Assembly: GCA_049323835.1 (NCBI GenBank)
Contig: JBMOOJ010000006.1
Span: 1 to 40,152 of the forward strand
Direction of reading: 5' to 3'
Length of the DNA: 40,152 nt
Source: SG-bin9 sp049323835
Lineage (GTDB): Bacteria > Pseudomonadota > Alphaproteobacteria > Rhizobiales > Xanthobacteraceae
The notes beneath the pieces were generated by a model that saw only the letters and a list, made by a program, of their open reading frames with translations, ran no database searches and was not told the DNA's origin. Positions 8,271 to 16,079 of this stretch are shown piece by piece. A program made the position numbers and the translations under genes. How positions within the stretch are numbered: the first letter of the stretch is position 1; every line of letters starts with the position of its first letter.

Positions 8271-9434
8271 ATGAAGCCGATTTCCGTCATCCGACTTCTC
8301 GTCGCCGCGGCAGCCGCGAGCCTGCTCTCCGGCGCCGCCTTCGCGCAGCAGACCATCAAGATTGGTTCGGTTCTCTCGGTCACCGGGCCGGCCTCGTTCC
8401 TCGGCGAACCTGAGGACAAGACGCTGCGCATGTATGTCGACAAGATCAACGCAGCCGGCGGGATCAACGGCAAGAAGATCGAGCTCGTGATCTACGACGA
8501 CGGCGGCGACGCCAACAAGGCCCGCACCTTCGCCACGCGCCTGATCGAGGACGACAAGGTCATCGCCGTCGCCGGCGGTTCGACAACCGGCACGACCATG
8601 GCGATGATCCCGGTGTTCGAGGAAGCGCAGATTCCGCTGATCTCGTTCGCGGGTGCTGTCGAGGTGATTGATCCGGTGCGCAAGTTCGTCTTCAAGACGC
8701 CGCACACCGACAAGATGGCCTGCGAGAAGATCTTCGAGGATCTCAAACAGCGCAAGCTCACCAAGATTGCGATGATCTCGGGCACCGACGGTTTCGGCGC
8801 CTCGATGAAAAATCAATGCACCAAGGCCGCGCCGGCCTACGGCATCCAGATCGTGACCGAGGAAAGCTACGGCCCGCGTGACAGCGACATGACGGGTCAG
8901 CTCACCAAGATCAAGAACACGGCCGGGATTCAGGCGGTGGTTAATCCCGGTTTCGGTCAGGGCCCGGCGATCGTCACCCGCAACTATGCGCAGCTAGGCA
9001 TGAGCGCGACGCCGCTCTACCAGAGCCATGGCGTGGCATCGAAGAGCTTCATCGAGCTTGCCGGTCCGGCCGCGGAAGGCGTGCGACTGCCGGCGGCCGC
9101 GCTGCTCGTCGGCGACAAACTGCCCGACAACGATCCGCAGAAGAAAGTCGTGGTCGACTACAAGAAGACCTACGAGGACGGCACCAAGCAGCCGGTTTCG
9201 ACTTTCGGCGGCCATGCCTATGACGGCCTGATGATCCTGGTCGAGGCGATGAAGCGCGCGAACGCGGCTGATCCGAAGAAGATTCGCGACGAGATCGAGA
9301 AGACCAAGGGCTTCATCGGCACCGGTGGCGTCGTCACCATGTCTCCGACCGATCATCTCGGCCTCGATCTGTCGGCGTTCCGGATGCTGGAGATCAAGAA
9401 CGGCGACTGGCAGCTGCTCAAGCCGGGCACCTGA
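8271..9434 (+). CDS. LIV-type ABC transporter periplasmic binding protein (PAA-cluster associated)
   Basis: This 387-residue type I periplasmic binding protein has a Sec signal peptide of about 25 residues (LLSGAAFA, cleavage before QQTIKIG). The mature start IKIGSVLSVTGPASFLG and the INAAGGINGKKIEL block are typical of the leucine/isoleucine/valine family, which in alphaproteobacteria often binds aromatic acids. GGGAGG precedes the ATG. It heads a five-gene importer (8271-12849) transcribed divergently from the paa operon across a shared operator. Uptake of phenylacetate or a related aromatic acid is therefore plausible but unproven. A hairpin with a T-tract follows the stop. Confidence 0.85.
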   Translation: MKPISVIRLLVAAAAASLLSGAAFAQQTIKIGSVLSVTGPASFLGEPEDKTLRMYVDKINAAGGINGKKIELVIYDDGGDANKARTFATRLIEDDKVIAVAGGSTTGTTMAMIPVFEEAQIPLISFAGAVEVIDPVRKFVFKTPHTDKMACEKIFEDLKQRKLTKIAMISGTDGFGASMKNQCTKAAPAYGIQIVTEESYGPRDSDMTGQLTKIKNTAGIQAVVNPGFGQGPAIVTRNYAQLGMSATPLYQSHGVASKSFIELAGPAAEGVRLPAAALLVGDKLPDNDPQKKVVVDYKKTYEDGTKQPVSTFGGHAYDGLMILVEAMKRANAADPKKIRDEIEKTKGFIGTGGVVTMSPTDHLGLDLSAFRMLEIKNGDWQLLKPGT

Positions 9435-9455
9435 CCGCACGACTGATCGTATCGT

Positions 9456-9498
9456 CGCGTCCGGACAGTTTGGATAATCTGCCCGGACGCGCTTTTTT
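9456..9498 (+). terminator. Intrinsic terminator/attenuator between binding protein and permease genes
   Basis: A 9-bp GC-rich stem, CGCGTCCGG (9456-9464) with CCGGACGCG (9483-9491), encloses an 18-base loop that can add a further CAG/CTG pairing. Six T residues follow at 9493-9498. It lies 21 bp after the binding-protein stop and 58 bp before the permease start. It probably terminates most transcripts, so the binding protein is made in excess over the membrane components, as is common in LIV operons. A separate promoter for the permease genes was not recognised. Confidence 0.75.
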
Positions 9499-9556
9499 CA
9501 CCACTCTTGATCGTGCCGCGGTGGCCTGTCGGGCCGCTGCCGTTTGCGGAGCAGGG

Positions 9557-10429
9557 ATGCCCGAGTTCATCCAGTTCCTTGTGTCCGGCCTGACGGTCGG
9601 TGCGGTCTACGCACTCGTCGCGCTCGGTTTCACATTAATCTACAACGCTTCCGACGTCGTGAATTTCGCGCAGGGCGAGTTCGTGATGCTGGGCGGAATG
9701 GTTACGGTTTTCCTTGCCGCGGCGGGCGTGGCGCTGCCGCTCGCGGCATTGATCGCGACCATTGTCGCGATCGCTGTCGGTCTGCTTCTGTACTGGCTGG
9801 CCATTCAACCCGCGCGCGATGCCTCCCCGGTAACGCTCATCATCATCACGATCGGCGCATCGATCCTGCTGCGCGGGATTGCACAGATCGTTTTCGACAA
9901 GCAATTCCACAAGCTGCCGAGCATTTCCGGAGATACGCCGGTTGCGATCCTCGGCGCTGCCGTGCAGCCGCAAAGCTTCTGGGTTCTTGGCGGCACCGCC
10001 GTCATCGTGCTGCTGCTCTACAGCTTCTTTGAACGCACGGTATTGGGCAAAGCCGTTCTCGCGACAGCCGCCAATCGCCTCGCCGCGCGCCTTGTTGGAA
10101 TCAACACGGCGACCATCATGGCGCTGGCGTTCGGCGGCTCGGCCGCCATCGGTGCGGTCGCGGGTATCCTGATCACGCCGATCACGCTGACGAGCTACGA
10201 CGTCGGCACGCTGCTGGCGCTGAAGGGATTTGCGGCGGCGATGCTTGGCGGCATGGGCAATCCGCTCGGCGCGGTGGCGGGAGGGTTGCTGCTCGGTCTG
10301 CTCGAGTCGTTCGGCGTCGGCTACATCAGCTCCGCCTACAAGGATGCCGTCGCGTTCGTCGTGATTCTGATCGTCCTTTTCGCCGCGCCGCAGGGTCTGT
10401 TCGGCCGCCGCAACGTGGAAAGGGTCTAG
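9557..10429 (+). CDS. LIV-type ABC transporter permease (LivH-like)
   Basis: This 290-residue polytopic inner-membrane permease of the branched-chain family begins with FIQFLVSGLTVGAVYALVAL and continues NASDVVNFAQGEFVMLG, a LivH landmark. The coupling-helix region ends with GGMGNPLGAVAGGLLLGLLE. The start at 9557 is chosen over an upstream frame to 9470 because GGAG lies just before it and the first membrane helix follows at once. It lies 2 bp before the second permease gene and forms a heterodimeric channel with it. Confidence 0.88.
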   Translation: MPEFIQFLVSGLTVGAVYALVALGFTLIYNASDVVNFAQGEFVMLGGMVTVFLAAAGVALPLAALIATIVAIAVGLLLYWLAIQPARDASPVTLIIITIGASILLRGIAQIVFDKQFHKLPSISGDTPVAILGAAVQPQSFWVLGGTAVIVLLLYSFFERTVLGKAVLATAANRLAARLVGINTATIMALAFGGSAAIGAVAGILITPITLTSYDVGTLLALKGFAAAMLGGMGNPLGAVAGGLLLGLLESFGVGYISSAYKDAVAFVVILIVLFAAPQGLFGRRNVERV

Positions 10430-10431
10430 CC

Positions 10432-11376
10432 GTGCTGAACAGGATCGGCTCGCGCTATCTCACGCTCGTTGTGCTGGCAGCGGTCATCTGCGTGCTGCCG
10501 TTGGTCTTTCCGTCGAGCTACTACTTCCGCGTCGCATCGCTGGTCTGGGTGTCGGCGCTGGCGGCTGTCGGGCTGAACGTGTTGATGGGGCAGGCGGGAC
10601 AGGTGAGCCTCGGCCATGCCGGCTTCTTCGGCATCGGCGCGTATGCGGTTGCGATCGGACCGACGCATCTCGGCATCCCGGTCTGGTCGGCCGTGCTGCT
10701 CGGTTGTTTGCTGTCGTCGATCCTCGCCTACCTGGTTGGCCGGCCGATCCTGAAATTGAAGGGACACTATCTCGCAATCGCGACGCTCGGGTTCGGCGTG
10801 CTTGTGGCGCTCGTCATCACCACGGAAAGCCGCTGGACCGGCGGACCCGATGGGATGCCGGTGGCGCGGCTCGTGCTGTTCGGGTGGCGCGTCAGCGGCT
10901 CCAACACCTGGTACTGGATCACGGGCGCATTGCTCTTGCTCGGTACGTGGCTCTCGCTGAACTTGAGCGAGACGCCGACGGGGCGCGCATTCCGCGCGCT
11001 TCATGACAGCGAGATCGCGGCGCGGGTTGCCGGCATCGATGTTGCGCGCTTCAAACTTCAGGCGTTTGTCATCGCCGCCGCCTATGCCTCCATTGCCGGA
11101 TCGGCGCTGGCTCTCATGAACGGCTTTATCAATCCGGATCAGGCCGGCTTCCTGCATTCCGTCGAGCTTGTGACGATGGTCGTGCTTGGCGGTCTGGGGT
11201 CAGTCGTCGGCAGCATCGTCGGTGCCGCCGTGCTCGTGACGTTGCCGCAGGTGCTGACGATCTTTCAGGAGTACGAGCATGCGCTGCTCGGTGTCATCAT
11301 CATTGTTTCGATGATCTTCATGCGTGACGGCATCGTGCCGACGCTGTCGCGGCGCTTCGCGCGGAGGCCGGCGTGA
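10432..11376 (+). CDS. LIV-type ABC transporter permease (LivM-like)
   Basis: This 314-residue permease subunit has repeated hydrophobic helices. LivM landmarks include NVLMGQAGQVSLGHAGFFGI (about residues 46-65) and the coupling segment GGLGSVVGSIVGAAVLVTLP. It starts with GTG at 10432, 2 bp after the LivH-like stop, and its stop overlaps the next GTG start by 4 bp (GTGA). It is the membrane partner of the preceding gene product. Confidence 0.87.
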   Translation: MLNRIGSRYLTLVVLAAVICVLPLVFPSSYYFRVASLVWVSALAAVGLNVLMGQAGQVSLGHAGFFGIGAYAVAIGPTHLGIPVWSAVLLGCLLSSILAYLVGRPILKLKGHYLAIATLGFGVLVALVITTESRWTGGPDGMPVARLVLFGWRVSGSNTWYWITGALLLLGTWLSLNLSETPTGRAFRALHDSEIAARVAGIDVARFKLQAFVIAAAYASIAGSALALMNGFINPDQAGFLHSVELVTMVVLGGLGSVVGSIVGAAVLVTLPQVLTIFQEYEHALLGVIIIVSMIFMRDGIVPTLSRRFARRPA

Positions 11377-12155
11377 CGCTTCTCGCAGCAAAGGACATCA
11401 GCATTTCGTTCGGCGGCGTCAAGGCGGTCGACGGGGTGAGTTTTGCGGCCGATCCCGGACGGATTCTTTCGATCATCGGCCCGAACGGCGCCGGCAAGAC
11501 GACGCTGTTCAACATCGTGTCGGGCGTTTACGCGAGCGAGCACGGGCGGGTCGAACTCGCCGGTGAGGACGTCACCGGGCTCCAGTCGGACAGGCTCGCG
11601 CAGCGGGGCATGTCGCGCACTTTCCAGAATCTCCAGATATTCCAGCGCATGACCGCAGCCGAGAACGTCATGGTCGGACGTCATCTGCGCGAGCGCTGCA
11701 ATCTGTTCGCTGATCTGCTGCGTCTGCCTGCTGTCAGCAGGCAGAATGCGCAGACGCGCGAAGCGGCTCTGGCATTGCTGGACGATGTCGGATTGCGGAG
11801 CGTCGCGGACGTTGCTGCTGGATCGTTACCCTACGGCGCTTGCAAGCGGCTCGAGATTGCGCGCGCGCTTGCGGCGGAACCGCGTGTGCTGTTGCTCGAC
11901 GAGCCGGCGGCTGGATGCAATGCGGTCGAGACCGAGGAAATCGATACGCTGATCCGCCGCGTTGCGGACAAGGGCATCGCGATCGTCCTTGTCGAGCACG
12001 ACATGAAGCTCGTAATGAAGGTTTCCGATCGCATTCTGGTTCTCAATCGCGGCAAGCCGATCGCCGAGGGGACGCCACACGAGGTGCGCACCGATCCTGC
12101 CGTGCTCGAAGCTTACCTTGGCAAACACGGTGCACGGGAGGCTGGCCGTGCTTGA
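11373..12155 (+). CDS. LIV-type ABC transporter ATPase (LivG-like)
   Basis: This 260-residue cytoplasmic ATPase has the Walker A motif GPNGAGKTT (about 36-44), the LivG-type Q-loop region GMSRTFQNLQIF, Walker B with VLLLDEPAAG, and the switch motif VEHDM. The signature motif reads LPYGACKRLEIARAL; a Cys-Lys pair replaces the Gln-rich dipeptide usual in LivG (LPYGQQRRLE type), which is a mild oddity. It has a GTG start overlapping the LivM-like stop and pairs with the following LivF-like ATPase. Confidence 0.87.
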   Translation: MTLLAAKDISISFGGVKAVDGVSFAADPGRILSIIGPNGAGKTTLFNIVSGVYASEHGRVELAGEDVTGLQSDRLAQRGMSRTFQNLQIFQRMTAAENVMVGRHLRERCNLFADLLRLPAVSRQNAQTREAALALLDDVGLRSVADVAAGSLPYGACKRLEIARALAAEPRVLLLDEPAAGCNAVETEEIDTLIRRVADKGIAIVLVEHDMKLVMKVSDRILVLNRGKPIAEGTPHEVRTDPAVLEAYLGKHGAREAGRA

Positions 12156-12849
12156 GGTCGCGAATCTCCGCAGTGCTTATGGCCGCATCGAGGTGTTGCA
12201 TGGCGTCAGCTTGAACGTGCAGCAGGGCGAAGTCGTCGCGCTGATCGGATCGAACGGCGCCGGTAAAACCACGCTGCTGCGCGCGTTGTCGGGCGTGCAG
12301 CCCGTTACAGCCGGCGAGATCAGTTTTTGCGGTGAGCGTATCGAGCGCCTGAAGCCGCACCGGCGCGTCACGCTCGGCATGACGCAGTCGCCGGAAGGGC
12401 GGCAGATTTTCGGGACGCTCAACGTCGAGGACAATCTCCGGCTCGGCGCATATGTGCGCAAGGACGATGCGATCGATGCGGATCGCGACCGCATTTTCGA
12501 GATGTTTCCGGTCCTGGCCGAGAAGCGGCGGCAGCTTGCCGGCGGCCTGTCGGGCGGGCAGCAACAGATGCTCGCGATCGGCCGCGCGCTGATGGGCAAA
12601 CCGAAGCTGCTGCTGCTCGATGAGCCGTCGCTGGGGCTTTCGCCGACGCTTGTCGATCAGATCCTTGCCGCCATCGCCGGGCTGCGCCGGGACGGTGTGA
12701 CTGTGCTGCTGGTCGAACAGAATGCCAGCGCAGCACTCGAGATCGCCGATCGTGGGTATGTCATCGAGACGGGGCAGGTCGCATTCTCGGACACGGCACA
12801 AGCGCTTTTATCTGATCCCAGGGTCAAGAGCGCATACTTGGGAATCTGA
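12148..12849 (+). CDS. LIV-type ABC transporter ATPase (LivF-like)
   Basis: This 233-residue ATPase has Walker A GSNGAGKTTLLRALSG, the LivF-type PEGRQIFGTLNVEDNL block, signature LSGGQQQMLAIGRALM, Walker B LLLLDEPSLGLSP and the VEQNA switch region. The GTG at 12148 is preferred to an ATG at 12118 because GGGAGG lies six bases upstream and the family N-terminus (LEVANLRSAYGRIEVLHG) begins there. It overlaps the LivG-like gene by 8 bp. It is the last gene of importer 1 and converges with the marR-type gene 33 bp away. Confidence 0.87.
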   Translation: MLEVANLRSAYGRIEVLHGVSLNVQQGEVVALIGSNGAGKTTLLRALSGVQPVTAGEISFCGERIERLKPHRRVTLGMTQSPEGRQIFGTLNVEDNLRLGAYVRKDDAIDADRDRIFEMFPVLAEKRRQLAGGLSGGQQQMLAIGRALMGKPKLLLLDEPSLGLSPTLVDQILAAIAGLRRDGVTVLLVEQNASAALEIADRGYVIETGQVAFSDTAQALLSDPRVKSAYLGI

Positions 12850-12882
12850 TCGCACGGGCTTCTGGATGCGGCGCGTGCGGGC

Positions 12883-13482
12883 CTAACGCTGGCGCTTCGC
12901 ACGTTTCGAACCGCGCCGTGTGGTTGCCGACGACGCGGTCGCTGCGTGATCCTGCTCGAACCTGAGTGTGGCTTCGATATGCTCGGCCATGCGCGCCGCG
13001 CGGTCGCCATTCTCCGCCAGCTTCGACAGCAAGTGCGCGAGCAGCTTGAACTCCTCCCGCGTCAGCATCCCGAACAGCGCGTCGTTGACAGGGCGCTGCA
13101 AGGCCGCGAGCCGCGTCAATTCGCCGATGCCGCGTTCGGTGACAACGAGTTGCACCCGGCGGCCGTCGCTGGGGTGGGCATTCTTCTCGATCAATCCATC
13201 GGCGACGAGTTTCGTGATCTCGTTCGCGACAAAGGCGGGCGTGAGATGCAGCCGCTCGGCGAGCTGGATCACGCCCATCGGCTCTTCCGAACGGAAGTGT
13301 GAGATGGCGATCAGGATGAGGTATTGCGTCGTCGATAGGCCGATGAAGCGCGCGAAACGAGTGCGCGCCATATCGAGGCTGCGGCCGAACGCGAAATAAT
13401 CGTAGAGCAGACCGCGCAGCGTGCGGTCGCTGTCCTTGTCGAGCAACTCCGGCTTCGTCGCCGTCAGCAGAGCGGAATGCAC
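12883..13482 (-). CDS. MarR-family transcriptional regulator
   Basis: This 199-residue winged-helix regulator has a central DNA-binding part through RFARFIGLSTTQYLILIAIS, IQLAERLHLTPAFVANEITK (recognition helix) and the wing DGRRVQLVVTERG. A basic tail ends in KRAKRQR. The GTG at 13482 is chosen because a GGGGGG ribosome-binding site lies 7 bases upstream; a longer frame to 13566 would cover the AT-rich control region. It is divergent from the flavin reductase/HpaB genes. MarR proteins next to aromatic monooxygenases usually repress them and are released by the substrate or its CoA ester, so this role is inferred here. Its ligand is unknown. Confidence 0.82.
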   Translation of the reverse strand: MHSALLTATKPELLDKDSDRTLRGLLYDYFAFGRSLDMARTRFARFIGLSTTQYLILIAISHFRSEEPMGVIQLAERLHLTPAFVANEITKLVADGLIEKNAHPSDGRRVQLVVTERGIGELTRLAALQRPVNDALFGMLTREEFKLLAHLLSKLAENGDRAARMAEHIEATLRFEQDHAATASSATTRRGSKRAKRQR

Positions 13483-13553
13483 GGCAAGTCCCCCCGTTCT
13501 CGTTGATTCTGTTTGGATATCAGGAAACCACGCACGGTTTGCACCGGCAAGAG

Positions 13554-13603
13554 TTGACGAGGGCAAATAATATCTTTAAATAGTATTTTTAAGAAACTAG
13601 TTT
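13554..13603 (+). promoter_or_regulatory. AT-rich divergent control region with inverted repeat (likely MarR operator and promoter)
   Basis: In a GC-rich neighbourhood this stretch is strikingly AT-rich. A dyad with arms AAATAATAT (13565-13573) and ATAGTATTT (13580-13588) matches at 8 of 9 positions around a 6-bp centre. A second perfect palindrome, AAACTAGTTT, is at 13594-13603. A possible plus-strand promoter is TTGACG (13554-13559), 16 bp, TTAAAT (13576-13581), with the -10 box inside the dyad. The position between the MarR gene and the monooxygenase operon suggests autoregulated divergent control. Confidence 0.5.
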
Positions 13604-13629
13604 TAACGGGCTAACGGGAGATGCAGTCC

Positions 13630-14148
13630 GTGCAGGATCGGGCCTTCAGGAAAGCGCTCGGCGAATTCGCAACCGGTGTTGCGATCGTGACTGCACGCGG
13701 CAGGGGTGAAGAGCTCATCGGCATGACCATGAGCTCCTTCAACACGGTCTCGCTCGAACCGCCGCTGGTTCTGTTCAGCGTCGATCGCATGGCAAACAGT
13801 CTGCCGGCCATGCTCGATGCCAAGGGATTTGCCGTGAACATCCTGGCTCGCGACCAGGAAGATATTTCGAACCAGTTTGCCCGCGCGCTCAGCAACAAGT
13901 GGGATCAGGTCAGAACAACCGTCGGGCATGCCGAGGCGCCGCTGATCTCGGGTGCGCTCGCGCATTTCGAATGCGCGCCGTATGCGAACTACGACGGCGG
14001 CGATCACGTCATCTTCGTCGTCCGGGTGGTCCGTCACGCGACCCGCACTGATGCCTCGCCGCCGCTGGTTTTCTTTCGCGGCCGCTACCGCGATCTCGCC
14101 GATGATACCGAGCGCGTGCCGAGCTGGCCGCTTCCCATCCATTACTGA
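13630..14148 (+). CDS. Flavin reductase, HpaC-like (two-component monooxygenase partner)
   Basis: This 172-residue FMN-binding split-barrel flavin reductase would supply reduced flavin to the HpaB-type oxygenase encoded 16 bp downstream. The family pattern includes FRKALGEFATGVAIVTA, GMTMSSFNTVSLEPPLVLFS, FAVNILARDQ and the histidine-containing GGDHVIFVVRV. The GTG at 13630 is favoured because GGGAG (13616-13620) is correctly spaced for it, whereas the ATG at 13621 abuts that site. This moves the start 3 codons inward. The substrate flavin (FMN or FAD) cannot be told from the sequence. Confidence 0.87.
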   Translation: MQDRAFRKALGEFATGVAIVTARGRGEELIGMTMSSFNTVSLEPPLVLFSVDRMANSLPAMLDAKGFAVNILARDQEDISNQFARALSNKWDQVRTTVGHAEAPLISGALAHFECAPYANYDGGDHVIFVVRVVRHATRTDASPPLVFFRGRYRDLADDTERVPSWPLPIHY

Positions 14149-14164
14149 CCACGCCGGAGGAACG

Positions 14165-15637
14165 ATGACACGTTCAGCGAAAGACTATCTGTCGGGCCTC
14201 AAGGACGGCCGCACCATCTTCATCAACGGAGAGAAAATCGGTGACGTCACGACGCACCATGCGTTCCGCAACGTCGCATCGTCGATGGCAGGTTTGTTCG
14301 ATTTTGCCGATGCGCCTGCGAATCGCGAACTGATGACGTTCGATACCGGAGCAGGGCGCGCCAACCGTATCTGGCAGCTTCCGGCGTCGTATGCCGACCT
14401 GCTTGAGCGCCGCAAGGCTCTCGAAGCCTGGGCGTCGCTACATGCCGGCTTCATGGGCCGCGCGCCCGACCACGTCGCGTCCTGCATTTCCGGCCTCTAT
14501 ATGGGTCTCGACGTGTTCAAGGAATACGATCCGGCGCGCGCCGGCGCGCTCGAGAGCTATTATCGCTACGCGCGCGACAGGGATCTCTATCTCACCTACG
14601 TCATCATCAATCCGCAGGCGGATCGCTCGAAGGGCGCGGCCGAGCAGGCCGATCCCTATCTGACGGCCGGCGTGGTCGATCGCGATGCCGAGGGCATCAC
14701 CGTGCGCGGCGCCAAGATGCTGGCGACCGGCGGCGTCGTCGCGGACGAAGTGTTCGTCACGACCATTCAGCCGATGCGGCCGGGCGAAGAGCGATATGCG
14801 ATGTCGTTCGCGATCCCGATGAACACCAGGGGCCTGAAGATGCTGTCGCGCAAGTCCTATGAGGACGCCGCGGGTGCCGTGTTCGATAACCCGCTCTCCA
14901 GCCGCTTCGACGAGAACGACTCGGTCCTGTACTTCGACGACGTGAAGGTGCCGTGGGATCGCGTCTTCATCGAGGGCAATGTGGAGATGTGCCAGAAGCA
15001 GTTCCACGCGACTCCGTGCCACGTCTATCAGAACTATCAGGCCATGGTGCGGCTCAGCGTGAAGCTGAAGTTCCTCACCGGCCTTGCGCACCGCATTGCC
15101 GAGATGAATGGCGTCACGCAGTTCCCGCAGGTGCGCGAGATGCTCGGGCAGCTCGCAGCCGAAACCGGCATGGTCGATGCGCTGGTCGCGGCCATGGAAG
15201 CAAAGGGCAAGCAGGTCGGCCCATACTTCATTCCGGATCGGCACACGCTCTATTCGGCCCAGGTGCTGACGCAGCAGCTCTATTCGCACATCCTCAACAC
15301 GCTGCGCGAACTCGCCGGTGGCGGCATGATCATGCTGCCGTCGTCAGTCGCCGATTTCGGCAATCCCGAGATCGCGGCCTTGATCGAGAAGACGCAGCAG
15401 TCGCCGAAGGCGGGTTCGCTCGACCGCGTGAAGTTCTACAAGCTCGCGTGGGATGCCGTCGGCTCCGAGTTCGGCTCGCGCCATCAGCAGTACGAGATGT
15501 TCTACGCCGGCGCGACGTTCGTCACCAAGGGCCACTCCTATCGCACCTACGACTGGGCGAGCGCGGACAGGCTCGTTCAGACCATGCTCGACTCCTACAA
15601 CCTGAACGGCGTCCAGACGTCATCCAAAGCGGCTTAA
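14165..15637 (+). CDS. HpaB-family flavin-dependent monooxygenase (4-hydroxyphenylacetate 3-hydroxylase family)
   Basis: This 490-residue oxygenase component would use reduced FAD from the adjacent reductase to hydroxylate an aromatic or heteroaromatic ring. The fold is seen in GFMGRAPDHVASCISGLY (about 95-112), NPQADRSK (149-156) and RELAGGGMIMLPSS near the C-terminus. The two-cysteine pattern of the iron-sulfur 4-hydroxybutyryl-CoA dehydratase branch is absent, so the monooxygenase branch is likely. The substrate-site Arg is kept (Arg99), but the usual Tyr of GRxPDY is His103 and the usual His of LTHxxxxPQ is Tyr145, so the two appear exchanged. That argues against plain 4-hydroxyphenylacetate as substrate. 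GGAGG supports the ATG. Confidence 0.85.
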   Translation: MTRSAKDYLSGLKDGRTIFINGEKIGDVTTHHAFRNVASSMAGLFDFADAPANRELMTFDTGAGRANRIWQLPASYADLLERRKALEAWASLHAGFMGRAPDHVASCISGLYMGLDVFKEYDPARAGALESYYRYARDRDLYLTYVIINPQADRSKGAAEQADPYLTAGVVDRDAEGITVRGAKMLATGGVVADEVFVTTIQPMRPGEERYAMSFAIPMNTRGLKMLSRKSYEDAAGAVFDNPLSSRFDENDSVLYFDDVKVPWDRVFIEGNVEMCQKQFHATPCHVYQNYQAMVRLSVKLKFLTGLAHRIAEMNGVTQFPQVREMLGQLAAETGMVDALVAAMEAKGKQVGPYFIPDRHTLYSAQVLTQQLYSHILNTLRELAGGGMIMLPSSVADFGNPEIAALIEKTQQSPKAGSLDRVKFYKLAWDAVGSEFGSRHQQYEMFYAGATFVTKGHSYRTYDWASADRLVQTMLDSYNLNGVQTSSKAA

Positions 15638-15651
15638 CGCGGAGACAGACC

Positions 15652-16032
15652 ATGCCCGTCAACAAAAAGCACGACGAGTTCCATACGCTCGACCTGAACA
15701 GCGGCTGGGAAGTGCCGGCCGGCTATCCGTCCGGCATTCAGCAGAAGATCATCGCCGGCGCGCTCGATGAAGAGAACCGGCGTGGCACGCGCACGCGGCT
15801 CTTGCGCTTCGCACCCGGCGTCTACACCACCGCACCGTTCTCGCACGAGTACTGGGAAGAAGTTTACCTGGTGTCGGGTGACCTCATCGTCGGCAACGAC
15901 GCGAAGGGCGAAGGCGGCACCAGCTATCCGCCGAATACCTATGCCTGCCGGCCGCCGCACGCGAAGCACGGCCCGTTCAAATCGGTCAACGGCTGCATGC
16001 TGATCGAGATCCACTACTTCGATCCGGTGTGA
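15652..16032 (+). CDS. Small cupin-domain protein
   Basis: This 126-residue single-domain cupin has putative metal ligands in PFSHEYWEEVYLVSGDL (His65, Glu69 or Glu70) and the second motif RPPHAKHGPFKS (His103, His106). Proteins of this ChrR-like cupin type are often encoded beside catabolic genes. They could be a small dioxygenase, isomerase or metal-dependent lyase, but no specific reaction can be assigned. GGAGA precedes the ATG. It lies 14 bp after the HpaB-type gene and 47 bp before importer 2, so it is probably part of the same transcript. Confidence 0.75.
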   Translation: MPVNKKHDEFHTLDLNSGWEVPAGYPSGIQQKIIAGALDEENRRGTRTRLLRFAPGVYTTAPFSHEYWEEVYLVSGDLIVGNDAKGEGGTSYPPNTYACRPPHAKHGPFKSVNGCMLIEIHYFDPV

Positions 16033-16079
16033 TCGAAGCAGCACCGACGTCTCATTAAGCAAGGCAAGAGGGGGAAGTC

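Noticed and set aside
12850..12882. Bidirectional terminator between the livF-like and marR-type genes
   Set aside because: A CGCACG/CGTGCG pairing is possible, but the loop is long and no T-tract exists on either strand.
14165..15637. 4-hydroxybutyryl-CoA dehydratase as the identity of the HpaB-family gene
   Set aside because: The paired cysteines and the His/Cys spacing that bind the iron-sulfur cluster in that enzyme are not present, and a flavin reductase gene adjoins it.
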